NCBI GenBank assembly: GCA_028280915.1
Contig: JANQKX010000257.1
Location: 1-19,704 of the forward strand
Length of the DNA stretch: 19,704 bases
Source of the DNA: Kiloniellaceae bacterium
GTDB taxonomy: Bacteria > Pseudomonadota > Alphaproteobacteria > Kiloniellales > Kiloniellaceae
Direction of reading: 5' to 3'
A program made the position numbers and the translations under genes. Shown here piece after piece: positions 13,537 through 19,704 of the stretch (position 1 is the stretch's first letter; each line of letters begins with the position of its first letter). The notes beneath the pieces are model-generated. The model saw only the letters and a list, made by a program, of their open reading frames with translations. It made no database searches and had not been told where the DNA came from.

Positions 13537-14298
13537 TCAGCACATCACGGCGCCGCCATTGGGGCCGATGGTTTGTCCGGAAAAAAAGGTCGCCCCGGGG
13601 CCGGCCAAAAAGGCCACGGCATGGGCGATCTCCTCCGGCTGACCAACCCGGCCCAGGGGAATTTGGGTCTCCTTTTCCCGCCATTCGGCCGACATGTTCT
13701 CCAGGCCGATCATGGGGGTGTCCACCGGGCCGGGCGCCACCCCATTGACCAGGATCAGCGGCGCGAATTCCCTAGCCCAGGCGCGGGTCAATCCAATGAC
13801 CCCGGCTTTGGAGGCGCAATAGGGCGAAAAATAGGGGCGGCCCAGATAGGCTAGTTCCGAGGCGATGTTGATGACCCGGAAAGACCCGTCCCGCCGTTCA
13901 CCGCGAAACGTGGCCATGCGGCGGATGGATTCCCGGCCGACCAAGAAAGTGCCGCGCAGGTTGACGGCCATGGTCTTGTCGAATTCTTCCATCGAGGTCT
14001 CGAGGAGGGGCTTTTCAGAAAGAATGCCCGCGTTGTTCACGACGATATCCAAACAATCCGTCCAGCGGTCGAGGAGCTCAAAGGCCCGGCGTACCTCCGT
14101 CTCCTGGCTCACATCGGCCTGGAGGGTCAGAACCCGACCCCCGGCCGCTTCAATCTGCTGCCGGCTGTTGGCCATGTCCGAAACATCAAGCAAGGCCACA
14201 TCGGCGCCCCGCTGCGCCAGCCCCAAGGCGATTGCCCGGCCGATCCCTCTGGCCCCGCCGGTCACAAGGGCGGTTTTACCGTGGAGTTCAGGTGTCAT
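13537..14298 (-). CDS. Short-chain dehydrogenase/reductase (SDR), second of a pair
   Basis: This 253-residue classical SDR carries the Rossmann motif TGGARGIG (13-20), an acidic D38 after the second strand (suggesting NAD rather than NADP), NNAG (88-91), N113, S147 and the catalytic YCASK (Y160, K164). It ends with SGQTIGPNGGAVMC. The ATG at 14298 overlaps the preceding SDR stop in an ATGA, indicating translational coupling. The overall frame is open further upstream but reads as the neighbour in another frame. It probably oxidises a secondary alcohol of the imported substrate or of an intermediate. The reaction cannot be named from sequence. Confidence 0.9.
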   Translation of the reverse strand: MTPELHGKTALVTGGARGIGRAIALGLAQRGADVALLDVSDMANSRQQIEAAGGRVLTLQADVSQETEVRRAFELLDRWTDCLDIVVNNAGILSEKPLLETSMEEFDKTMAVNLRGTFLVGRESIRRMATFRGERRDGSFRVINIASELAYLGRPYFSPYCASKAGVIGLTRAWAREFAPLILVNGVAPGPVDTPMIGLENMSAEWREKETQIPLGRVGQPEEIAHAVAFLAGPGATFFSGQTIGPNGGAVMC

Positions 14299-15098
14299 TG
14301 CAGCAGTTCGCCCCGATCCACTGTCAGGGCCTGACCGGTAATGTTGTCGGCGGCCTGGGAGGCGAGGAAAAGGTATGTGGCGGCCAGATCGTCGGGCTCC
14401 ATCAGTCCGTCGAAGGCTTGGGCGTCGATGATCTCCCGCAATAGATCGGTTTCCTCCCGTCCCGTCCGTCTCGCCATCATGGCCAGTGATTTCATGGAAG
14501 CCGCCGTCCTCACCCAGCCGGGGCAGACCGCGTTGACGCTGATGCCGAGCGGCCCCAGTTCCTTGGCCAGGCTGCGCATGAAACCGATGTTTGCGTGTTT
14601 GCTGGCACAATAGGCCCCGAACTCGGGAACGGCCGTCTTCCCCCACATGGAGGCGGTGATGACGATCCGTCCGCCCTGTCCCATTTTCGGCAACGCCAGC
14701 CGGGTGACATGATAAGTGCCCACCACATTGATGTGCACGACCCGTTCGAAGGCGGCGGTGATTTCGGGCGACGATTCCGTGATCGGCGTCATAAGCTCCA
14801 GGCCCGCGTTGTTGACCAGCACGTCAATAGGGGGCAGTGACTCCAGGGCGGAAGCGACGCGTTTTTGATCCGTCACGTCGCAGATCAGACCGCGGACCTT
14901 GGTGTCGTAGCGTTCGCCGAGCTGGTCGGCGACGGTCGATACCTCTTCATCCACGGCCAAGATGGAAACTGTGCCGCCGGCTTGGATGAAGCCCTCGGCC
15001 ACGCCCAAGCCAATTCCCCGGCTGGCGCCCGTCACGAGGATATGCCGGCCTTCAAAGTCGAACTGCAAACGTCCGGATTTTCTTGCGACAGGCATCAT
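14295..15098 (-). CDS. Short-chain dehydrogenase/reductase (SDR), first of a pair
   Basis: This 267-residue classical SDR has TGASRGIG (23-30), NNAG (96-99), N124, S150 and YCASK (Y163, K167). The start at 15098 (or the adjacent ATG at 15095) follows an AAAGGG SD located within the end of the ABC ATPase gene, whose stop is one base away. It is therefore tightly co-expressed with the importer, and its own stop overlaps the start of the next SDR. Two different SDRs in tandem suggest two sequential or stereochemically distinct alcohol oxidations, or an oxidation plus reduction that inverts a centre. The substrate is unknown. Confidence 0.9.
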   Translation of the reverse strand: MMPVARKSGRLQFDFEGRHILVTGASRGIGLGVAEGFIQAGGTVSILAVDEEVSTVADQLGERYDTKVRGLICDVTDQKRVASALESLPPIDVLVNNAGLELMTPITESSPEITAAFERVVHINVVGTYHVTRLALPKMGQGGRIVITASMWGKTAVPEFGAYCASKHANIGFMRSLAKELGPLGISVNAVCPGWVRTAASMKSLAMMARRTGREETDLLREIIDAQAFDGLMEPDDLAATYLFLASQAADNITGQALTVDRGELLQ

Positions 15099-15099
15099 G

Positions 15100-15897
15100 C
15101 TAACCCTTTAGGCCCGATTGCTTGCGCATCAGGTCGCGCACATGGTTGCGCAGGTGGAAAAAAACCTCGCTTTCTTTCGTTTCTTCCGTGCGTTCCTTGC
15201 CGAGTTCATTGGTCACGTGAATTTCCTCTACGATTGTGGCTGGCCGGGCGGAAAACATGATGACCCGGTCGGCCAAAAAAACCGCTTCTTCAACATCATG
15301 TGTCACGAAAATCGCCGCCTTGCGTTCCAGGCGGCAGATCCTGAGCAGCTGCTCTTGCAGGAAGTCGCGGGTTTGGGCGTCCAGCGCCCCGAAAGGCTCA
15401 TCCATCAGGAGGATCTCCGGCGCGGCGGCCAGGGTGCGGGCGATGGCCACGCGCTGCCGCATACCGCCGGATATCCGGTTCACATAAAAATCGCCGTAGT
15501 CTTTCAGACCCACAAGCTCAAGGTAGTGACGCGCAATGTCGTCCTTTTCTTTTTTGCCGATGTCGTCACGGTAACGGGTGCCGAAGCGAATGTTTTCCAG
15601 AACCGTCAGCCAGGGAAAGGAGGTGTAGGCCTGGAAGACCATGCCCTTGCGGCGGTCCGGCCCGGTGACGATCTCACCCGCCAGGGACACCTCTCCCGCC
15701 GAGGCGGTTTCCAGGCCGCCGACAATGCGCATGAGCGTGGTCTTGCCGCAGCCCGATGGCCCCAAGTAAACAATGAATTCGCCCTCGTCGATGGTCATTG
15801 ACACGCCGTCGATGACCCGAATGGCGCCGCCGGCGGGGCCGTCACTCCCAAAATCCTTGTATACGTCGCGGACGTCGACAAAACAGTTTTGCTTCAT
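15100..15897 (-). CDS. ABC transporter ATPase, NitT/TauT (SsuB/TauB) type
   Basis: This 265-residue nucleotide-binding subunit of an importer has Walker A GPSGCGKT (46-53), a Q-loop at Q89 (VFQAYTSFPWLTV), signature ISGGMRQR (142-149), Walker B ILLMDE (162-167), a D-loop and a switch histidine H200. The signature begins with I instead of the usual L, a tolerated variant. The gene lies 28 bases after the permease and ends one base before the first SDR start. It is of the family importing nitrate, taurine, alkanesulfonates or thiamine precursors, but family membership does not fix the ligand. The SDR and hydrolase genes behind it suggest an organic substrate. Confidence 0.93.
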   Translation of the reverse strand: MKQNCFVDVRDVYKDFGSDGPAGGAIRVIDGVSMTIDEGEFIVYLGPSGCGKTTLMRIVGGLETASAGEVSLAGEIVTGPDRRKGMVFQAYTSFPWLTVLENIRFGTRYRDDIGKKEKDDIARHYLELVGLKDYGDFYVNRISGGMRQRVAIARTLAAAPEILLMDEPFGALDAQTRDFLQEQLLRICRLERKAAIFVTHDVEEAVFLADRVIMFSARPATIVEEIHVTNELGKERTEETKESEVFFHLRNHVRDLMRKQSGLKG

Positions 15898-15925
15898 GGC
15901 CCTGTCCCTCGCAGATACTTGACCC

Positions 15926-16753
15926 TTATAGGTACTTGAAGTGCCGCCGATGCCACACGCGGATGGCCTGATCGGTGAGAAGTCCGATGATCCCGATTGC
16001 CAGAATGCCGGCCATCACTTCAGGCGTTTTCAGAAAGCGCCGCATGGACCAAATGTAGTGTCCGATGCCGCTGTTGGCGGCGACGATCTCGGCAACGATG
16101 ATCCAGGTCCAGCACCAGCCCAAGGTGATCCGCAGGTTATCGACCAGACTGGGGAGCATGGCCGGCAGGACAATGTGTTTTGTAATCTGCGAAGGCTTGG
16201 CCCCGAGGGTATAGCCCGTTTCGATGAATTCCCGCGGGATGCGCTTGGCGTCATCGGCCACCAAGAGGACCAGCTGAAAAAACGTGCCCATCCACAAGAC
16301 GGCGATTTTCGAGCCTTCCCCGATCCCGAACCATATGATCAAGAGGGGAACCAGGGCCGGCACGGGCAGGTAACGGATAAAGTCGATGACCGGCTCCAAA
16401 AGGGAGCCGACAATCCGGTAGCTGCTCATCCAGATGCCGATGGGCACGGCCATGACGGCGGAGAGGAAAAAGGCGCCCCAGACCCGGGCGACGGAAATCC
16501 ACACGTCGTTCAAAAAACTCGCTTCGCCGAGCAAGCGGAACAGTGTCCCGATAACGTCGCCCGGAAGGGGCAAAAAACGCGCGGAGACCAAGCCGGTCAG
16601 GACAATAACGTACCAAATGCCGAGAAAAATGATGAAGGCCGCAAGCCCCAGAATAAGGTCCGTGCGCGGTTCGGTCCTGCCTCGATAGGAGAGCAGAGCG
16701 GCGGCGAGTTTGGCGCGCCGGCTGGTCTTGGATGAAGTCGATGATATGGCCAC
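15926..16753 (-). CDS. ABC transporter permease, NitT/TauT type
   Basis: This 275-residue inner-membrane subunit has about six hydrophobic segments (for example 33-54, 92-110, 131-143, 150-166, 210-228 and 246-262). It carries the cytoplasmic coupling loop ETGYTLGAKPSQITKHIVLP (about 178-197), the EAA motif that docks to the ATPase. The start is a GTG at 16753 with GGTGG upstream; there is no ATG before the first membrane segment. It lies in order binding protein - permease - ATPase, separated from the binding protein by 206 bases that contain hairpins. It probably works as a homodimer with the adjacent ATPase. Confidence 0.92.
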   Translation of the reverse strand: MAISSTSSKTSRRAKLAAALLSYRGRTEPRTDLILGLAAFIIFLGIWYVIVLTGLVSARFLPLPGDVIGTLFRLLGEASFLNDVWISVARVWGAFFLSAVMAVPIGIWMSSYRIVGSLLEPVIDFIRYLPVPALVPLLIIWFGIGEGSKIAVLWMGTFFQLVLLVADDAKRIPREFIETGYTLGAKPSQITKHIVLPAMLPSLVDNLRITLGWCWTWIIVAEIVAANSGIGHYIWSMRRFLKTPEVMAGILAIGIIGLLTDQAIRVWHRRHFKYL

Positions 16754-16967
16754 TTACCCGCCACCTTGTGGTTTTTAAAAGAGGCAAACGCCGCTTGACG
16801 ACGTATGGCTTGACCAGGACCGCCCCGCCAATTTCGCCAATTGGCTGCGCTGGCGGCCGCCCGTTGCAAGGGCGCCAAATCTAGGATCGGCCGAGAGCAC
16901 ACCGGGGCTCGGCGACAGGGAAAGCTCGATCCCCGGTGTACCTCGCGGCCCCCCGATCCCTATCGGG
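16754..16967. promoter_or_regulatory. Hairpin-rich gap between binding-protein and permease genes
   Basis: Three stem-loops can be drawn. CCCGAT-CCCT-ATCGGG (16952-16967) covers the binding-protein stop codon. ACACCGGGG (16899-16907) pairs perfectly with CCCCGGTGT (16931-16939). A bulged GGC-GCCC type stem lies at 16855-16876. A palindrome GCCAATTGGC lies at 16836-16845. Such structures after a binding-protein gene commonly protect the upstream mRNA and lower downstream expression, so that binding protein is made in excess. No T-tract makes any of them a strong terminator on the operon strand. Confidence 0.55.
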
Positions 16968-18027
16968 TTTTGCCGTCAAAGAGACCGTCGGTGAGAGTTG
17001 GATCCACCATGGCTTCGTAAGGGATTGGCGCATCCATCAAATCAAGATCGACGCTGATTTCGGTGAGATCTTCCGTGACCTGCTTCAGCTTCGGCTCCGA
17101 CCCGTCCGTACCGAAGAAGGACTGCGCGTCTTCATAGGAGGTGTAATAAACACCTGCCAAGTCGACTTTCATTTGCTCGGGCGTCACGTCAAATCCCGGC
17201 GCCGCCACCTCAAGGAATTTTTCCGGGTCCTTGTTATAGAGGTCGACCGCCCGATAGATACCGCGCATAAAAGCCGCGTACTTTTCCCGATTGGCGTTGT
17301 AGTCGTCCCGGTTCACAATCACCACATCGGTTATGAGGCCGTTAAAGTCTTTCGAGGAAAGCAGGATCTTGGAACCCTCCCTTGCGGTATTGGCGACGAT
17401 CTCGCTCATCATGGGTTCCCAGGTGGCCACGGCGGCGACCTCCGGGTCCTCGAAGACGGCCGGGCTGTCGTCGGTGGCAATGAGACGGAGATTGACGTCT
17501 TTCAAGCTATGCCCCTCGGCCTTCAGGGCGTGAGCCGTCATGAGCGTGCCCGGGTGATTGATCTCACCGGCGAAGGTCTTTCCCACAAGGTCCTTGACCG
17601 ACTCGATCCCCGGGGCCGCGACCACGCCATCGGCGCCGATGGAAACGTCGATGACACCGATGACGACCAGATTCGAATCCGCGGTTAGGGGGCGCGACAT
17701 ATGCTCGCCGATTGTGCGCATGGTACAGTTGATGTCACCCTGTTCCAGACCCGGCAATACGTTGGCGCGGTCGTTGTCAAAAACCGCTTCGAACTCGATG
17801 CCTTCCTCGGCAAAGTATCCCATTTCATCGGCCACGGGGGCGGGGGCAAACCCAAACCAGAAGGGGTATGCGCAACTGATAAGATTGTCGGCCATCGCTT
17901 GGGAGCCGGCGGCGCTGCCCAGGGTCACCACACCGATGGCCAGGGTCTTTGTCAGGGTTTTGGCTAAAGTGCGCTGAAGGAACGGCTGTGTCTGCGACCG
18001 GGGTTTGGAACCATTTGTCGTTTTCAT
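16960..18027 (-). CDS. Periplasmic substrate-binding protein of NitT/TauT-type ABC importer
   Basis: This 355-residue exported solute receptor has a basic N-terminus, a hydrophobic stretch (29-40) and a likely signal peptidase site after AMA (residue 46). The mature protein starts DNLISCAYPFWFG and carries NMT1/TauA-like features such as ADEMGYFAEEGIEFE and GLEQGDINCTMRTIGEHM. No lipobox cysteine is seen. The ATG at 18027 has a good SD (GGAGAGG, 5 bases). It opens the importer operon. A 362-base gap from the upstream LysR gene suggests its own promoter. The ligand is not known; the enzymes encoded downstream argue for a hydroxylated, nitrogen-bearing compound rather than inorganic nitrate. 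Confidence 0.9.
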   Translation of the reverse strand: MKTTNGSKPRSQTQPFLQRTLAKTLTKTLAIGVVTLGSAAGSQAMADNLISCAYPFWFGFAPAPVADEMGYFAEEGIEFEAVFDNDRANVLPGLEQGDINCTMRTIGEHMSRPLTADSNLVVIGVIDVSIGADGVVAAPGIESVKDLVGKTFAGEINHPGTLMTAHALKAEGHSLKDVNLRLIATDDSPAVFEDPEVAAVATWEPMMSEIVANTAREGSKILLSSKDFNGLITDVVIVNRDDYNANREKYAAFMRGIYRAVDLYNKDPEKFLEVAAPGFDVTPEQMKVDLAGVYYTSYEDAQSFFGTDGSEPKLKQVTEDLTEISVDLDLMDAPIPYEAMVDPTLTDGLFDGKTR

Positions 18028-18389
18028 GTGTCCTCTCCTGTTCTAATTGGCCTCGACGACGATCTGAATTTGAAGAATTGCTGTTTTTGGTCTTTGTTGA
18101 ATGGCACCGGATGGCCACTTGAGCGCGGCCCCGGCGCAATTCATGATGCGCCAATCTTTCGTCGAGCAACGTCAAACATTTTGTGATAAGTCTTCACCAC
18201 GAAGAATGTGAAAGTGATGTTAGTCACATCGATAGATATCGATATTTTAAGCGTCGCCGGTGTGCCGGGATGCGGGGGCGAAGCAATTCGCCAATCGGGC
18301 AGGGCAACTGACCACCCGACGGCAATGCCGGATCAATGCCCAAGCTCCCATAAGTGTTTTCGAGTTCACCGAGGCTCGGTGCCGTTACT
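18028..18389. promoter_or_regulatory. Promoter region of the importer operon
   Basis: The 362-base gap between the LysR gene and the binding-protein gene holds no convincing ORF. Two operator-like elements sit side by side: AGTGA-N6-TCACA at 18213-18228, close to a Crp-type site (TGTGA-N6-TCACA) with one mismatch, and a perfect repeat ATCGATA-GA-TATCGAT at 18228-18243. They lie about 190-215 bases upstream of the binding-protein start. Nothing further stands out between 18244 and 18389. Confidence 0.45.
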
Positions 18390-19331
18390 TCAGGGCCGGC
18401 CGGGGCCGTCCGGTTCATACTCCAGCACTTGATCGAGGAAGCCCTGAAGAAAAGCGGACTGGTGGCGGTTCTTGCGGAAGATGGCGCAGATGGGCATGGA
18501 GTACCGGAAGGATTCCGGCAGCACTTCATGGACCTTGCTTTGAATGGATGTCGCGCAATGCACCGGGAAAAACCCCAGGTAGGCCCCGCTTTGAACCAGC
18601 ACGAGGAGGGCTTCGGTCTGATCGACCACGCTGCCCACGGGGAATCGCTGTTTTACCCGGCGCAGGTTTTCGCTCTCGAAGAACCCGCGATGCACAAGCT
18701 CATACTGGTAAACGTCCTGCTCTTCCAGCCGCCCGCCACGGCTGATCACCTGGGCAAGCGGATGCCGTCCGCCGCAGAACAGTCCGGCGATCTCGTCATA
18801 GAGGTGAACATACTGCAGGCTGGGCAGGCGCTGATAGTCGGGCACGATGCCAATATGAAAGCGCCCGTCCACGATGCCCCGTTCGACCTCGCTGGGCGTG
18901 CCCACAACCGGGTTGATGGTGACCTGTGGCGCAATCTCCCGGTACCGGCGAATGGCGTGGATTAGCGGGTTTTTTTCGTCCGAAACCGCGTAGTCAACCA
19001 CGCCGATCTCAATCTTGCCCACCAAGTCCTCGTTGATGCTGGCGATGTTCACCTTGAAGTCGTCGATCGATTCGAGCAATTGGTCAATATAGGCCAAGGC
19101 TTGCTGGCCCTGCTGGGTAACCTGGAAGCCGCCCCGGTTTCGATGGCAAAGGCGCATGCCGAAGCGCGTCTCCAAATCCGAGATGTGCTTGGATATGGTT
19201 GACAGACCCAAGCCCAGCTTCGTTTGCGCCGCCGAGAGGCTGCCGCACTCGCTGACAGTCTTGAAGACGCGCACCAAACGCAGGTCCACGTCGCTTATCT
19301 GGCCGGAAAATGCCTTTCTCCGTCTTGTCAT
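18390..19331 (-). CDS. LysR-family transcriptional regulator (second related copy)
   Basis: This 313-residue regulator has an N-terminal HTH (LSTISKHISDLETRFGMRLCHR) and a LysR effector domain. I chose the ATG at 19331, preceded by GGGGAACGGG; an ATG at 19355 would add eight residues. It shares the DLETR-GMRLC-R-R-GF signature, the FHxGI motif in the effector domain and the predicted length with the LysR at 7731-8672, so the two look like paralogues. It is co-directional with the importer/SDR operon and divergent from a dehydratase gene, either of which it may control. The effector is unknown. Confidence 0.9.
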   Translation of the reverse strand: MTRRRKAFSGQISDVDLRLVRVFKTVSECGSLSAAQTKLGLGLSTISKHISDLETRFGMRLCHRNRGGFQVTQQGQQALAYIDQLLESIDDFKVNIASINEDLVGKIEIGVVDYAVSDEKNPLIHAIRRYREIAPQVTINPVVGTPSEVERGIVDGRFHIGIVPDYQRLPSLQYVHLYDEIAGLFCGGRHPLAQVISRGGRLEEQDVYQYELVHRGFFESENLRRVKQRFPVGSVVDQTEALLVLVQSGAYLGFFPVHCATSIQSKVHEVLPESFRYSMPICAIFRKNRHQSAFLQGFLDQVLEYEPDGPGRP

Positions 19332-19493
19332 GCCCGTTCCCCATAAGTCCCACAACTGGCATCAATGTTTCAAATCTATAGAACAACAATTCGAAAGCTT
19401 CAAATTCAGCTTACCGGGTTCATCGCCTAGGATGCGCGTTTACACAACGGCGCGATCGGGCTGGCCGGGCCTTTTTATGATCGCGAGGGAGGT
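19332..19493. promoter_or_regulatory. Divergent promoter region between LysR and dehydratase
   Basis: The 162-base gap includes the palindrome TCTATAGA (19375-19382) and nearby repeated TTCAAAT blocks and TTCGAA. TATAGAA also occurs at the operator-like repeat in front of the first LysR gene (8715-8721), hinting at similar sites for the two regulators. A strong SD (GAGGGAGG, 19485-19492) lies at its right end. Confidence 0.4.
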
Positions 19494-19704
19494 ATGGGAT
19501 CGGTCATGCACAACAAACGCAAGAAGCTTCCGCAAGACCTCCGCAGCACGGCCTGTTTCAACGATCCCGACAACATCGATGGCGCCGTTACATTTCTAGA
19601 ACACTATTTGAGCTACGGCCTGACCCAGGATGAAATGCGCCGCGGCCGGCCGGTGATCGGCATTGCTCAATCCGGCTCCGACCTGGCCCCTTGCAATCGA
19701 AGTC
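19494..19704 (+). CDS. IlvD/Edd-family dehydratase, N-terminal part only (sugar-acid dehydratase type)
   Basis: This frame is open to the window end and gives 70 codons. The sequence RPVIGIAQSGSDLAPCNR is the N-terminal hallmark of the IlvD/Edd family, including a cysteine that in this family ligates the iron-sulfur cluster. The preceding DPDNIDGAVTFLEHYLSYGLTQDEMRRG resembles aldonate (arabonate/xylonate-type) dehydratases more than dihydroxy-acid dehydratase IlvD. Members dehydrate 2,3-dihydroxy acids to 2-keto-3-deoxy acids. The start is the ATG at 19494 behind GAGGGAGG, although the ATG at 19506 is also possible. It is divergent from the LysR gene. The rest of the gene lies outside the window. 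Confidence 0.88.
   Translation, partial: MGSVMHNKRKKLPQDLRSTACFNDPDNIDGAVTFLEHYLSYGLTQDEMRRGRPVIGIAQSGSDLAPCNRS

Overview
The window looks like a high-GC proteobacterial chromosome, probably an alphaproteobacterium. That placement is an inference from the GC-rich codon use, the short GAF/Fis regulator beside an aldehyde dehydrogenase and DUF779 gene, the NitT/TauT-type ABC genes and the style of the polysaccharide-deacetylase-family protein. It cannot be fixed from sequence reading alone. I see no rRNA, tRNA, CRISPR array, transposase or integrase. The content is a dense, accessory-type catabolic region built on 2-hydroxy acids, sugar-acid-like compounds and C-N bond hydrolysis.

Region by region: (1) 1-271 has no gene I can support. 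A possible 48-residue leader ORF (272-418) overlaps the start of a GAF + Fis-type HTH regulator (411-1385). A perfect 18-bp palindrome separates it from an aldehyde dehydrogenase (1540-3063) and a DUF779 protein (3157-3540), the usual aldehyde-oxidation module. (2) On the minus strand a LysR regulator (7731-8672) is followed by larA-larC-larE-larB (7589 down to 3630). The four lar genes overlap end to start and encode a LarA-family nickel-pincer racemase/epimerase with the complete LarB/LarE/LarC cofactor pathway. (3) Divergent from that LysR, a plus-strand operon encodes a guanidino-acid-type ureohydrolase (8812-9771, TTG start), an enolase paralogue with a rebuilt substrate pocket (9890-11179) and a MOFRL/GckA-type glycerate kinase (11222-12592). 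(4) Converging on it, a minus-strand operon encodes a NitT/TauT-like ABC importer (binding protein, permease, ATPase; 18027-15100), two short-chain dehydrogenases (15098-13537) and a PuuE/HpPgdA-type deacetylase or cyclic-amide hydrolase (13498-12602). The N-terminus of the last gene is cut by an in-frame TGA. (5) A second LysR (18390-19331) of the same subfamily and the same predicted length as the first faces a partial IlvD/Edd-family dehydratase that runs off the window end.

Working model (inference): the importer brings in a hydroxylated, nitrogen-containing compound. The SDRs oxidise it, the deacetylase-fold and ureohydrolase enzymes break its C-N bonds, LarA inverts a 2-hydroxy-acid centre, and the kinase plus enolase-like pair phosphorylates and dehydrates the carbon skeleton. 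The IlvD/Edd enzyme offers a further 2,3-dihydroxy-acid dehydration. The substrate is unknown. The enolase paralogue keeps its metal ligands and its acid/base pair but has lost both active-site histidines, and it is the strongest pointer to undescribed chemistry here.
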